Source: Elusimicrobiota bacterium (GTDB taxonomy: Bacteria > Elusimicrobiota > Elusimicrobia > Elusimicrobiales > UBA9959). Taken from it: a stretch of 59,447 nucleotides of DNA. A program made the translations under genes and the position numbers. Below the pieces are notes generated by a model. That model worked only from the letters and a program-made list of their open reading frames with translations. It was not told where the DNA came from and made no database searches. How positions within the stretch are numbered: position 1 is the stretch's first letter; every line of letters starts with the position of its first letter. The stretch is from assembly GCA_029267355.1 (NCBI GenBank), contig JAJUJA010000005.1, positions 1 to 59,447 of the forward strand, read 5' to 3'. This document shows positions 1 through 8,650 of the stretch, piece after piece.

Positions 1-107
1 CCGCCTCAAAGCTCTGAAATCTACAGTGTATTCCGGTTTTTTCTTTTCGAGCAATTCGGATGTTTCTTTTGCCGCCTCAAAGCTCTGAAATCTACAGTGT
101 ATTCCGG
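1..107 (-). CRISPR. Type V-B CRISPR array, leader-proximal end (2 repeats, 1 spacer visible)
   Basis: Two identical 36-base repeats lie at 1-36 and 72-107, separated by a 35-base spacer at 37-71. The array continues past the left edge of the window, so its length is unknown. The cas genes and the tracrRNA candidate are all on the minus strand, and the anti-repeat is complementary to the repeat read from the minus strand. The array is therefore inferred to be transcribed leftward. In that orientation the repeat starts CCGGAATACACTG and ends GCTTTGAGGCGG, and the 3' end would be the part kept in mature crRNA. No copy of the spacer was noticed elsewhere in the window by eye. Confidence 0.93.
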
Positions 108-221
108 AGCCGCTACATTAAATGATTATTTCTGCAGTGTTTTTTTAATATTTCGCGAGTGTGAATCAATTTAACATTCATATGCGGCATAAAAATAGCT
201 CTATGTGATTTTTTTCATATT
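108..221 (-). other. CRISPR leader region
   Basis: AT-rich, gene-free stretch between a terminator-like hairpin (222-274) and the first repeat. It is expected to hold the array promoter and the integration-proximal leader. A TTGATT box can be read on the minus strand near 165-170, but no convincing -10 follows at normal spacing, so no promoter is assigned. A ten-base stretch at 131-140 (TCTGCAGTGT) resembles the middle of the repeat but is not spaced as a repeat unit. Confidence 0.5.
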
Positions 222-274
222 CAAAAATCCTGCGAGCGCCACGTATAATACGCCTCAGGATATAAGCACTCGCA
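222..274 (-). terminator. Terminator-like hairpin downstream of the tracrRNA
   Basis: On the minus strand TGCGAGTGC (274-266) pairs with GCGCTCGCA (239-231). This is a nine-pair stem whose only irregular pair is a U-G wobble; on the plus strand the same position would be a C-A mismatch, so the structure fits a minus-strand RNA. The loop carries a small nested CGTA/TACG stem. GGATTTTTG follows directly. It could end the tracrRNA or the whole cas transcript before the array. Confidence 0.5.
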
Positions 275-284
275 TCAAGTAACA

Positions 285-372
285 CACAGCAAAAAATAAC
301 AAGAACACACGCAGGTTTCAAAGAACTTTGTCTTTTCAATGGCGGGGAAAAGATGGTCGTTGGCCTTAGCCA
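285..372 (-). ncRNA. tracrRNA candidate of the type V-B system
   Basis: The gap between cas2 and the array holds a sequence that can pair with nearly the full crRNA repeat. Minus-strand bases 330-300 read CAAAGTTCTTTGAAACC and continue; they match the complement of the repeat with a two-base bulge, a one-base gap and mostly A-to-G or C-to-T changes that keep G-U pairs. A second short block, CCGCC at 345-341, complements the GGCGG 3' end of the repeat. Cas12b guides are known to pair with their crRNA in two separate blocks like this. Near the 5' end TGGC-TAAG-GCCA can form a hairpin. The 3' end is set at a U-rich run (TTATTTTTTG); a longer form could run to the hairpin at 222-274. Ends are inferred. 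Confidence 0.72.
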
Positions 373-377
373 CTAAT

Positions 378-406
378 AGTCTAGCAAAAAATTTTAAAAA
401 AATCAA
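378..406 (-). promoter_or_regulatory. Promoter for the tracrRNA candidate
   Basis: On the minus strand TTGATT (406-401) and TAGACT (383-378) are separated by exactly 17 bases, just downstream of the cas2 stop. Transcription would start near 371-372, at the start of the tracrRNA candidate. The match is to sigma70 consensus by eye only. Confidence 0.5.
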
Positions 407-422
407 GCAATAAATTTAAGCA

Positions 423-716
423 TCATATAATGGTGATTCTTGTCTTACCGCAATAAGGCCTCCCTATGGACTCTACTCGTACATTAGCATCCCCACTTTC
501 GGGACCCAAAGAAATAAACAGAACCTGATCATCTTCATGATTTAGCTCTTTTTGAATTTGTGATTTTAACTTTTCATACCTAAAATCATTCAAATGAGTC
601 TCAAAAACTGAATTCTGCAAACGGCGTCCATAACCTTCCATAATCCTGGCAATATTTCTTAAACGATGCGGGTTACTAATATCGTAGCTTACAATGTAAA
701 CCTTATTTCTGCTCAT
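423..716 (-). CDS. cas2: CRISPR-associated endonuclease Cas2
   Basis: A 97-residue ferredoxin-fold protein of typical Cas2 length. Cas2 dimers bridge two Cas1 dimers in the spacer-integration complex. The N-terminal beta strand VYIVSYDIS carries the conserved Asp12 of the family, followed by helix residues RLRNIARIMEGYGRRLQNSVFE, shown here only in outline: R-rich, with the QNSVFE strand typical of Cas2. The start overlaps the end of the cas4-cas1 gene by four bases, so the two are translationally coupled. It is the last protein gene before the tracrRNA candidate and the array. Assignment is secure from sequence and position. Confidence 0.95.
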   Translation of the reverse strand: MSRNKVYIVSYDISNPHRLRNIARIMEGYGRRLQNSVFETHLNDFRYEKLKSQIQKELNHEDDQVLFISLGPESGDANVRVESIGRPYCGKTRITII

Positions 717-2404
717 CTAGTAGTAAATGATGTGTAGGTATCTGCTTCGCCTCGTAAAAATCTCCAAAGCTGCCTAGCTTGTATTTCAAACATTCTCCTG
801 TAACTCATTTTGTAACCAAAAACAGGGTGTGTTATTTCCGTATCAAGCCTCCTAACCCATCCCTGCCAAAACGTTCTTCGCCCACCATCATTTAAGTTAC
901 ACCCACTAGAAGAAAACATGAAATCTGATTTCAAGTCAAGTTCCCCCCTATTAATCAAAGAAATTACAAGACTATCAACGATAAGCGGCCTAAATTCCTC
1001 CATAAGATCAAGAGCCAAAGCAGGCCTCCCATACCTCGGGTGATGGTAAAACCCAAGAAATGGGTCAAGGCCTACTGTGTAACACACGCCCGTAATCTCT
1101 TTTGCGAGAACGCTATAACCCAAAGAAAGGAGTGAATTCACCGGGTCCCTTGGCGGCCGACGGTTCCTATTTTTAAAATCGAAACTAATATTTTTTATCA
1201 TCGTTGAAAATTGAGAAAAATAAATTGCTGCCGCTTCACCTTCAATACCAAGAAGCTGATTTTCATTTTCAGCACTGTTGGCCTTATCTTTCAGATATTT
1301 CATCTTCCCAATGAAGATTTCATTGGGCTCGCCGTTTCTCATTAATAGAACTCTTTGGTTGGTAATCTTTCCTCTTATTATTTCTCTTGAAAGTTTCATT
1401 TTTATTTCTGGGTTATCAAAAAGCATGTACTGAGCACGTCTTGCGTCAATACCTGAGACAGGTAAACCGCGCAAAAGGCCAAGAAATCTTCCAGAAGATG
1501 AAAAATATGAAACATCTATATTTTCCTCAAGACATGTCTGCATCAGTTGTGCACTTATTTGAACAGGCCCGTATAGGTATATAGAACGAAGCTGATGCAC
1601 AGGAATTTTGCTTGCTGCAATACCATCACAACTTACATATATTTCTTCCCCGTGTTTCCCGACATAGGCTTTAGGATTTTGCACCACCAAAACTTCCCCA
1701 TCGTCGCTGTCAGCCATTGGCGGTTTAATTTCATTTTCAGATTTTGAATCTGGGTTTGCCCAATATCTGCTTTCGTTTGGTAAGCAAACCGGATAAGCCG
1801 AACAGTATAAACATCTACTATCATCTTTTAGAGGTGGAGGGCACTTGCCGGATGCCGCTAGTTCTCTTGCGTCAAGAATAAGTTTCCTTACCTTTTCAAA
1901 TAAATCCTCAGTTAAATCAACAGGCACACGTTTTTTATCAGCAGCATAATAAACGAAAGCCCTGTTTACGGCAAGGCCGTTCTCTCTCATTAACAAGGCC
2001 TGTGCTGCAATTTGCATGGCATCAGGTTCCTTGACAGCATATTCACCCTCACTAAGATGTCGTGAAGAGCCTCTTTTATACTCAACAATTTCTGTTAAAT
2101 TCGCATCTTTCTCAATTATGTCTATTACACCCACAAGTCCAAGTGATTTGCTTTCCAATTTGAGACTTTTTATCGTAGTGCCATCGGAAAGTTCAAATTT
2201 ATCTATATCTGAAAACTTAGATGGTTGATCCACATTCCTATGAACATAACTCCCAGAAACTGTATCGGCATTTTCCTGAAAGATATTCTCCACCCACTGT
2301 AAATAAAAAAGCCGCGGGCAGTAAACAAAGTTGTGAAGATTGCGGATGCCCATTACAGGCTGCTTTCCATAGTCATTGTCTATCCTAAGATGTGAGTCTG
2401 TCAT
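713..2404 (-). CDS. cas4-cas1: Cas4-Cas1 fusion protein (CRISPR adaptation)
   Basis: 563 residues holding two enzymes. Residues 20-215 are a Cas4 RecB-like nuclease: Cys29 and the C-terminal trio Cys198, Cys201 and Cys207 are placed to bind an iron-sulphur cluster, with the IVEYKRG nuclease motif between. Residues 235-563 are Cas1, with its metal-binding residues in LLGIEGEAA (Glu388), GFYHHPRYGR (His454) and LALDLMEE (Asp466). Cas4 trims prespacers and checks the PAM; Cas1 integrates them. Fused Cas4-Cas1 is characteristic of type V-B loci, which agrees with the neighbouring effector. The start lies 38 bases after the cas12b stop. All expected active-site residues are visible, so the adaptation module looks intact. 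Confidence 0.95.
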   Translation of the reverse strand: MTDSHLRIDNDYGKQPVMGIRNLHNFVYCPRLFYLQWVENIFQENADTVSGSYVHRNVDQPSKFSDIDKFELSDGTTIKSLKLESKSLGLVGVIDIIEKDANLTEIVEYKRGSSRHLSEGEYAVKEPDAMQIAAQALLMRENGLAVNRAFVYYAADKKRVPVDLTEDLFEKVRKLILDARELAASGKCPPPLKDDSRCLYCSAYPVCLPNESRYWANPDSKSENEIKPPMADSDDGEVLVVQNPKAYVGKHGEEIYVSCDGIAASKIPVHQLRSIYLYGPVQISAQLMQTCLEENIDVSYFSSSGRFLGLLRGLPVSGIDARRAQYMLFDNPEIKMKLSREIIRGKITNQRVLLMRNGEPNEIFIGKMKYLKDKANSAENENQLLGIEGEAAAIYFSQFSTMIKNISFDFKNRNRRPPRDPVNSLLSLGYSVLAKEITGVCYTVGLDPFLGFYHHPRYGRPALALDLMEEFRPLIVDSLVISLINRGELDLKSDFMFSSSGCNLNDGGRRTFWQGWVRRLDTEITHPVFGYKMSYRRMFEIQARQLWRFLRGEADTYTSFTTR

Positions 2405-2442
2405 TTCTATTACTTAACACCCCTATCAAATTAACCTTGCAT

Positions 2443-5400
2443 TTACTGTACCTTTTCCCCGTTAATCTTAGCGCATACTACCCATTCCAAATCCCTTACG
2501 GTTTTCCATAATGCTTCCCCGCTAAAAACTTTTATACCTTTGCCTTCCAATTCTGCACAACCCCACTGAACCTTACCAGAAATATCTATAAAATAGTTCG
2601 GGTTCCTGTCTTCCTCCTCATCAGATGATCCTTGATTTTTGTTAAGAATTTTTACAGATTCATTTCCTAAAAACCTTTTTTCGTTCGCATAAATATCATT
2701 TTTGATTTTCTTGCTGCGAATACGAGAATGTATAGATAATTCTTCAGGGGATGCTATTGCTCTCAGGCCAATATTCACCGCTGCATTTACGTCAGCCTGA
2801 ATTATTTTTGGCTTAAGCCCGTCCCTTTCTGTTTCAAAAGTTATAGGAATGAAGATTGGGCCTCCGCTGATAGGCAGAAGAATTGTATTTTTTTTATTAC
2901 CTCCAGACAAATTTTCCATATTCTTAAGAAGCTTTTTCGCTTCCTGTATTTTGACAGCCATCTCTGTATAAGACCCATCCTTATTTTTTTTCTCCTTCAG
3001 CCAAGACCATGGGGCGGTATTTTCAAAACCACTGGAAACTTCAACTGCTCTGAAACCTGCAACACCGGTTCGAGAACAAAATCGGGAAGAATAAGCTGCC
3101 GGCACCTCGATTACCATGGGAATATTCTTTTTACCAACTTTTATAGAGGGATAAAAAACTTCAGAAAACATTTTTAATTTATCTATCACAGCCCTGTGAC
3201 ACCATTTCATTAAGCGGCTATTTTCTCTGGGTGCTCTGCCTTGAGAAGAAAGATAACGCGACAAATTTTCAACAACTATAAAATCAACAGGTTCATATTG
3301 TCTCTCATAACTACCATGGTGGTCTCCGATGTTACCTTTGCTATTTTCTGATGGTTTTGAAAGTCTGAGACCGAGAGCCTTAGCAATTATCATATGAGCT
3401 GTTTGATTAATCCGCTCTTCCTTAATTCTGTCCAGCTTCTCCAATATATCAGGACAACAATCAGGTATTGACTCATCTCTGCTAATAATGAAATCTTCAC
3501 TTGTTTTACGTCTTAATAAATGATTCATGGATTGGAAACGCTTGCGAAGTTCAGTCAATTGCTCTAATCTAGACATAGATAAACCTCTTTGCCCACAAAC
3601 AAGAACATTTTTGGGGGCAGAACCATTTTGGGTAAGAATACCATAATCCGTGTTCTGCGGATGTCTTTCCCATTTCCAACTTCTACCTCTCAAGGGCAAT
3701 ATGCGATTTGCTATACTAACGAGTATATCAGGCAGTTCTCTCTTTCTCTTCTCTATCTCTTTTTTTATTTCATCCAAAACAGCTTCTTTGTTCGATTGAA
3801 TGTTTTTTTTCCAATAATCAGGAATACTGCTATCTTCTTGTATTTCGTTAACTGCAATACCAATCTTATTTCCCAGGCCTAAAAAAAATGCCCATCTGTA
3901 AAGTTTAGATAAATATGTTTGATATCTTTTGACGGCGACGAGCAGCTTATCATTCTGCTCGGGGAATGAAAGATCTACCTTCCAATTTGGCGCTAGACTA
4001 TTTTCAACATCGAAGCCAAGTTTTAAAAAAAGAGCTTCTGCCTCTTTTGACTCATAATCCAAAGATTTACGTCCTTTTGATCCGGATAACTCTTCAAGAT
4101 ATTTGAACTCTCCATTGTCATCTTTACGCCATATTTTTACATCCTCCCCATGCAACCTTAACAGGCCAATATCGACGACCTTTGAATACCATTTATTTGT
4201 TCCATCAAAACCTATGTATCTTGATTTACCATCACTTTTCTTTGAAATTTTCAACCTCGCGTACGCTCCGGCATTTCTTTGACCAAGATCTACGGAAAGA
4301 CATGAAAATGAATCCAACATATCCCACCATCCTTTTTCAGGAGGATTTTTAGGTTTTTCTTCATTTGGCCAACGAAGACTGTTAATAGTCTCATGCCCGA
4401 AATTAAATTGCCCTTTCCAATTAATCCCTCTAGAAACTTTTTTTTGGATATTTTCACTCTTGAGCTCAACAGGAAACACGAGCTGAATATTGTCCATCGC
4501 ATAGGGCATTAGAGTAACCTTGGTTCTATCAAAGTTTTGATTATCATATTCTTTAATACCTAGAGCTTTCATCATAGGCTGAATCCAAGAAACAGACCCA
4601 AGGTTTTCTTCTCCTTCATGACGCAAGGCATCTCTAATCATACGGGGGGAGGAATAAGTTATCTTTATTTTCTTGACAATATACGGCATAGTCCCGCCAT
4701 TATTTTTTACACACAGGTGTACTTCCAATGACATATGGCCGTGAACATCCAATCCTTTTACATGACTCGCAGAATACTCGCCATCTTTTGGAAAATCAAA
4801 ATAGCGCGGAGAAAAAGTAGAATGAGCCGGGGTAAAATGTATGGGCCTTGTTTTATCTTTGTAGTCAAGTAAAAGAACACTATAGTTCATCCATGCATAC
4901 AAAACATCCTTTGCGTGATACTGCTCAGTTCCTTCATCTCGCCATATCGGCTGGTATTTTTCTTCAATGAGAGCATTAAACAATGGGGCACTGCCGAAAT
5001 CATCGTAATGTGCGGACTGTAATTCAACAAGAGTTTTTTTAAGCCTCAATCTCAATTCAACCTGTTCAAGATTTTGTCGGGCCAATTTTAGCCACTTATC
5101 ACGCAATTCCTTGTATCCACGCAAAGTTCTTTGAGATACTGAGTATTCTCTTATTCCGGATGATACCCCGTCTTCTGACTCAGTCAAGTAGCCAAGTTTA
5201 TTACAGAGAAGATCTTTAATCAGTTCAACTCTTTTATCATCTTTAAATCCAGGTATTACTATCTCTTCTTTATCATCGCCTTGAATTGAATGTTTAGTTA
5301 ATGATCCTTCACCTTCAAAAAAATCTATTTTTCTCTTTATTTCTTTAGCCTCTTCATCTCTTTTTTGGGTATCTTCAAAATATCTATGAGGGGCAATTAT

Positions 5401-6519
5401 TGCCTCTATAAAAGCAGCTAAATCCATTTGGAACCATGAGGCCCTATTGTTCTTTTTATTGGCAATTACCAAGTTGGTGAAATATTCAAACGGGTTTTGA
5501 TTATTATTCGAACTTCTTAAAGCATTAAGATAATCAATTGACTGTAGCGTATTTTCTTTTCCTCCTTCCTTGTTACTTTTCTTTGCTCTTACAAACTCAC
5601 TTTTTGTAAGTTTCTGAAATATAGCAACAATATCTCTGTGAGGAAAGTAGCTAAAAACCACCGCACATGGAAATACACCAGAAGGCTTTCTACCCAATTT
5701 CTTAAGAGGCTTTCCTTTAATTTTCTCTCTCAATCTTTTCTCGTATTCTCCTCTAAGTTGCCTTATATTATCATATTTCTTCGAGAGATCGTCAAAATAT
5801 TTAATTGCAAGAGACTCACCTGAATCTTCAAGCTTTTTATCCTCAGGGATTTTAGTAATGAAAAGGTAGGGATTAACTTCTTCTGAAAGTTTATTTAGTT
5901 TTTCTTCGTCTAAATTTTCTTCATGAAGCTTTTTTATGAAAGGCAGTCTCCCTATCTTTTGTTTTTCAGATTCATCTTTTGATGTAGCATTAAAACATTC
6001 TTTCTTGGAACATAAAAAAGGCAAAACTTCGCTGCAAACTTTGTTTAAATCGCGACCTCTGGAAATATCCAACAAGTAAAGCAGGGCTAATCCCATATTT
6101 TTGGAATCTCCATTATATAACTTACTAATCTCTTTCTTACAAGAATCAAAATCAGATTTACAATTGAGCAGTTTAGAAATTTTTAATCCTGGCCCATCAA
6201 ATTCAATAAATCTCTTCTTCCCTTTAGTCCAGTTATTTCTGACCTCATTGGACCAATCAGCTACAGCTTTAATTTTGGCTTTAGCATTAGACTTTTCATC
6301 AGGCTCATTAAATAAACTTAAATATTTTTTTTCGAAGTCTCCTGATTTGCAAGTTTCAGCCATAGTTGCCAGCATAAGAGTATAATAGTTTACTGCATCT
6401 TGAAAGAGCTCGTGATGGTGCCAAAGAATATTTTGCCACTCAGATTTCGACATTTTTCCCCATTGTCCAGCATTATAAGACTCAACCTCAATAACTTTAC
6501 CCTGATACATTCTGTTCAT
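2443..6519 (-). CDS. cas12b: Cas12b (C2c1), type V-B CRISPR effector nuclease
   Basis: 1358 residues. Cas12b is a single-protein, dual-RNA-guided DNA nuclease that uses one RuvC site to cut both strands next to a T-rich PAM. The three split RuvC motifs are present: CLSVDLGQRNAG with Asp744, FIVVENLSRYL with Glu1084, and IIQADVNAAVN with Asp1243. Between motifs II and III, ENSRLMKWCHR and AAYSSRFCSRTGVAG match the corresponding Cas12b segments. RGLSMSRLEQLTELRKR precedes motif II. No HNH domain is seen. The first 740 residues, the recognition lobe, diverge and are not resolved by eye. The protein is longer than well-known family members of roughly 1100-1130 residues. The start is fixed by GGAGG five bases before ATG. 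Intact, no frameshift. Confidence 0.95.
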   Translation of the reverse strand: MNRMYQGKVIEVESYNAGQWGKMSKSEWQNILWHHHELFQDAVNYYTLMLATMAETCKSGDFEKKYLSLFNEPDEKSNAKAKIKAVADWSNEVRNNWTKGKKRFIEFDGPGLKISKLLNCKSDFDSCKKEISKLYNGDSKNMGLALLYLLDISRGRDLNKVCSEVLPFLCSKKECFNATSKDESEKQKIGRLPFIKKLHEENLDEEKLNKLSEEVNPYLFITKIPEDKKLEDSGESLAIKYFDDLSKKYDNIRQLRGEYEKRLREKIKGKPLKKLGRKPSGVFPCAVVFSYFPHRDIVAIFQKLTKSEFVRAKKSNKEGGKENTLQSIDYLNALRSSNNNQNPFEYFTNLVIANKKNNRASWFQMDLAAFIEAIIAPHRYFEDTQKRDEEAKEIKRKIDFFEGEGSLTKHSIQGDDKEEIVIPGFKDDKRVELIKDLLCNKLGYLTESEDGVSSGIREYSVSQRTLRGYKELRDKWLKLARQNLEQVELRLRLKKTLVELQSAHYDDFGSAPLFNALIEEKYQPIWRDEGTEQYHAKDVLYAWMNYSVLLLDYKDKTRPIHFTPAHSTFSPRYFDFPKDGEYSASHVKGLDVHGHMSLEVHLCVKNNGGTMPYIVKKIKITYSSPRMIRDALRHEGEENLGSVSWIQPMMKALGIKEYDNQNFDRTKVTLMPYAMDNIQLVFPVELKSENIQKKVSRGINWKGQFNFGHETINSLRWPNEEKPKNPPEKGWWDMLDSFSCLSVDLGQRNAGAYARLKISKKSDGKSRYIGFDGTNKWYSKVVDIGLLRLHGEDVKIWRKDDNGEFKYLEELSGSKGRKSLDYESKEAEALFLKLGFDVENSLAPNWKVDLSFPEQNDKLLVAVKRYQTYLSKLYRWAFFLGLGNKIGIAVNEIQEDSSIPDYWKKNIQSNKEAVLDEIKKEIEKRKRELPDILVSIANRILPLRGRSWKWERHPQNTDYGILTQNGSAPKNVLVCGQRGLSMSRLEQLTELRKRFQSMNHLLRRKTSEDFIISRDESIPDCCPDILEKLDRIKEERINQTAHMIIAKALGLRLSKPSENSKGNIGDHHGSYERQYEPVDFIVVENLSRYLSSQGRAPRENSRLMKWCHRAVIDKLKMFSEVFYPSIKVGKKNIPMVIEVPAAYSSRFCSRTGVAGFRAVEVSSGFENTAPWSWLKEKKNKDGSYTEMAVKIQEAKKLLKNMENLSGGNKKNTILLPISGGPIFIPITFETERDGLKPKIIQADVNAAVNIGLRAIASPEELSIHSRIRSKKIKNDIYANEKRFLGNESVKILNKNQGSSDEEEDRNPNYFIDISGKVQWGCAELEGKGIKVFSGEALWKTVRDLEWVVCAKINGEKVQ

Positions 6520-6557
6520 GATTCCTCCAGAAAGACAAACTTATTCTACCACATCAT

Positions 6558-6577
6558 CGCGACAGGGACGTGTCGCG
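6558..6577 (-). promoter_or_regulatory. Perfect inverted repeat upstream of cas12b
   Basis: CGCGACA at 6558-6564 and TGTCGCG at 6571-6577 form a perfect seven-base inverted repeat with a six-base spacer, 39 bases before the cas12b start. It stands out as GC-rich in an AT-rich stretch. It could be an operator or a 5' leader hairpin. A possible -10 box, TAGAAT, lies between it and the Shine-Dalgarno site on the minus strand, which would place the repeat over the -35 region. No T run follows, so it is not a terminator. Confidence 0.45.
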
Positions 6578-6703
6578 GTAAAAAAGAGGTTTTAAATAGC
6601 TTTTATGCCCGCAAGACTACAATTCTAATTTACAAAAAATGAATGTATATTTCAAATTTATATCTTGTCTGGGCACAAAGTCCTACCCGAACCGGGGGCG
6701 GGG

Positions 6704-8521
6704 TTAGATGAATTGCTTGTCGCCGCGTTTCCTGAGGGAATGGTCAAGTATTTTTTTTCTCATTCTTACGCTTTTGGGAGTGACTTCCACAAACTCGTCT
6801 TCGGCTATGTATTCAAGCGCCTGCTCTAATGAAAGCCGCCGCGGCGGAGTAAGAATTATTGACTCGTCAGAGCCGGAGGAGCGCATATTGCTTTGCTTCT
6901 TTTCTTTACAGGGGTTCACGACCAGATCATTGTCTCTGAGATTTTCGCCCACTATCTGGCCCATATAAACATCTTCGCCTGGTCCGACAAACATTTTGCC
7001 GTGGTCCTGAAGATAATTAAGGGAATAGGAAGCTGTCTGGCCTGTTTCTTTGACTATGAAAACGCCGAGCCTCGCCGGCGGCTGGAAGGCGCCTTTCGGC
7101 ATATAGCCGTGAAAGCTTTGATGCATAAGGCCGTTGCCCTTGGTCAAGGTCATAAATTCATTTTTGAAACCTATAAGGGCCTTTGAAGAAATCAAATATT
7201 CAAGCCGTACTCTGCCCTGGGAATCTGTTTCCATATTTCTCATTTTGGCGTTTCTTTTGCCCATTGAATCCATGACCGCGCCCTGAAATTCGCTTGGCAA
7301 ATCAACTATTACCTCTTCCACCGGCTCGCACACCACGCCGTTTTCCGTTTTCTCTATTATTTTCATCTTGGACACGCAAAGCTCAAAGCCCTCTCTGCGC
7401 ATAGTTTCAATTAAAACCGAAAGATGAAGCTCGCCGCGGCCGGAAACTTTATACCCGCTTTCGCCGGGTATATCCTCAACTTTAAGCCCGACATTTACCT
7501 GAGCTTCCCTGAAAAGTCTGTCTCTAATCTGGGTTATATTAACGAATTTCCCCTCTTTGCCGGCGAATGGGCCGTCATTGGCGTAAAATTCCATTGATAT
7601 TGTCGGTTCATCTATTTTAAGCCCTTCAAGAAAGCCGGGATTTTCCTCGCAGGATACGGTGTCGCCTGCGTCTATGCCGTCAAGCCCGTAAAGAGCGGCT
7701 ATATCGCCGCATACCGCCTTTTGAACCTCTTTCTTTTCAAGCCCGTCGTACTTCATTATCTGTAAAACTTTCCTTTTTAAATTTTTTCCTGCCGCAGACA
7801 TCAAAACAACATTTTGATTTTTGGACACTTCCCCTGAAACTATTCTGCCTATGCCTATTCTGCCTGTATAAGGGCTGTAATCAAGCATGGTTACAAGCAT
7901 TCTCAGCGGTTTATCTCTTTCGTCTTTGGGCCCCGGTATATGCCTGATTATCGCCTCAAAAAGCGGGTCAAGATTTTCGCCTTTTTTATTCAGATCATCT
8001 GTCGCTATCCCCTGCTTGCCTGAAGCGTAAATCACGGGGAAATCAAGCTGTCTGTCAGAGGCGTTCAAGTCTATGAAAAGCGAAAAAACCTTGTCCAGCG
8101 CCTTGTGAGCTTCCGCATTGGGCCTGTCTATCTTGTTTATGACCACCAGAGCTTTAAGGTCCAGCTCAAGAGCTTTCTTCAAAACAAATCTTGTCTGCGG
8201 CATAGGGCCGTCGAGAGCGTCAACAAGCAGCAGAACGCCGTCCACCATCCTTAAAACTCTTTCAACCTCGCTTGAAAAATCGGCATGGCCCGGCGTGTCA
8301 ACTATATGTATGGCCGTATCCTTGTATTTTACTGATGTGTTTTTGGAAAGTATGGTTATGCCTCTTTCTCTTTCCAGATCATTTGAATCCATTACGCATT
8401 CAGCATTTTCATCCTTGACCTTGAAATAACCGGTCTGTTTCAGCATAGCGTCAACAAGAGTTGTCTTGCCGTGGTCAACATGGGCCACTATGGCTATATT
8501 GCGCAAATCTTTTCTTTCCAT
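6704..8521 (-). CDS. typA: Ribosome-associated GTPase TypA/BipA
   Basis: A translational GTPase of the EF-G family that binds ribosomes and helps 50S assembly and stress growth. GTP-binding motifs are clear: AHVDHGKTT (P-loop), DTPGHADF (G3) and NKIDRPNA (G4). EF-G-like domains II, III and V and the BipA-specific C-terminal domain follow, and the length of about 605 residues is normal. The start is placed at 8521, where AAAGGA sits eight bases before ATG (MERKDLRN). An upstream in-frame TTG at 8539 would add six residues but overlaps that Shine-Dalgarno site. It ends 184 bases from cas12b and reads in the same direction. It is an ordinary chromosomal gene flanking the CRISPR locus. Confidence 0.96.
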   Translation of the reverse strand: MERKDLRNIAIVAHVDHGKTTLVDAMLKQTGYFKVKDENAECVMDSNDLERERGITILSKNTSVKYKDTAIHIVDTPGHADFSSEVERVLRMVDGVLLLVDALDGPMPQTRFVLKKALELDLKALVVINKIDRPNAEAHKALDKVFSLFIDLNASDRQLDFPVIYASGKQGIATDDLNKKGENLDPLFEAIIRHIPGPKDERDKPLRMLVTMLDYSPYTGRIGIGRIVSGEVSKNQNVVLMSAAGKNLKRKVLQIMKYDGLEKKEVQKAVCGDIAALYGLDGIDAGDTVSCEENPGFLEGLKIDEPTISMEFYANDGPFAGKEGKFVNITQIRDRLFREAQVNVGLKVEDIPGESGYKVSGRGELHLSVLIETMRREGFELCVSKMKIIEKTENGVVCEPVEEVIVDLPSEFQGAVMDSMGKRNAKMRNMETDSQGRVRLEYLISSKALIGFKNEFMTLTKGNGLMHQSFHGYMPKGAFQPPARLGVFIVKETGQTASYSLNYLQDHGKMFVGPGEDVYMGQIVGENLRDNDLVVNPCKEKKQSNMRSSGSDESIILTPPRRLSLEQALEYIAEDEFVEVTPKSVRMRKKILDHSLRKRGDKQFI

Positions 8522-8650
8522 ACTTTTTCCTTTACTCAAGTTCTTTTTATTTTCAAACCGGTCAATCGTAAAATGAGGGCACCGGAAGGTAAAAAGACAA
8601 TATATTTTAGCAAATTTGAAAGTTTGCGGTAGTAAGATTATTGGTAAATA

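Noticed and set aside
37-71. Self-targeting spacer
   Set aside because: No matching stretch was noticed elsewhere in the window by eye; a genome and virus database search would be needed.
112-147. A third, degenerate CRISPR repeat next to the leader
   Set aside because: Only TCTGCAGTGT at 131-140 resembles the repeat, and alignment would leave a gap of four bases after the second repeat instead of a spacer.
2443-6519. TnpB-like transposon nuclease instead of Cas12b
   Set aside because: Length, Cas4-Cas1 and Cas2 neighbours, the array and Cas12b-specific segments between RuvC motifs II and III all argue against TnpB.
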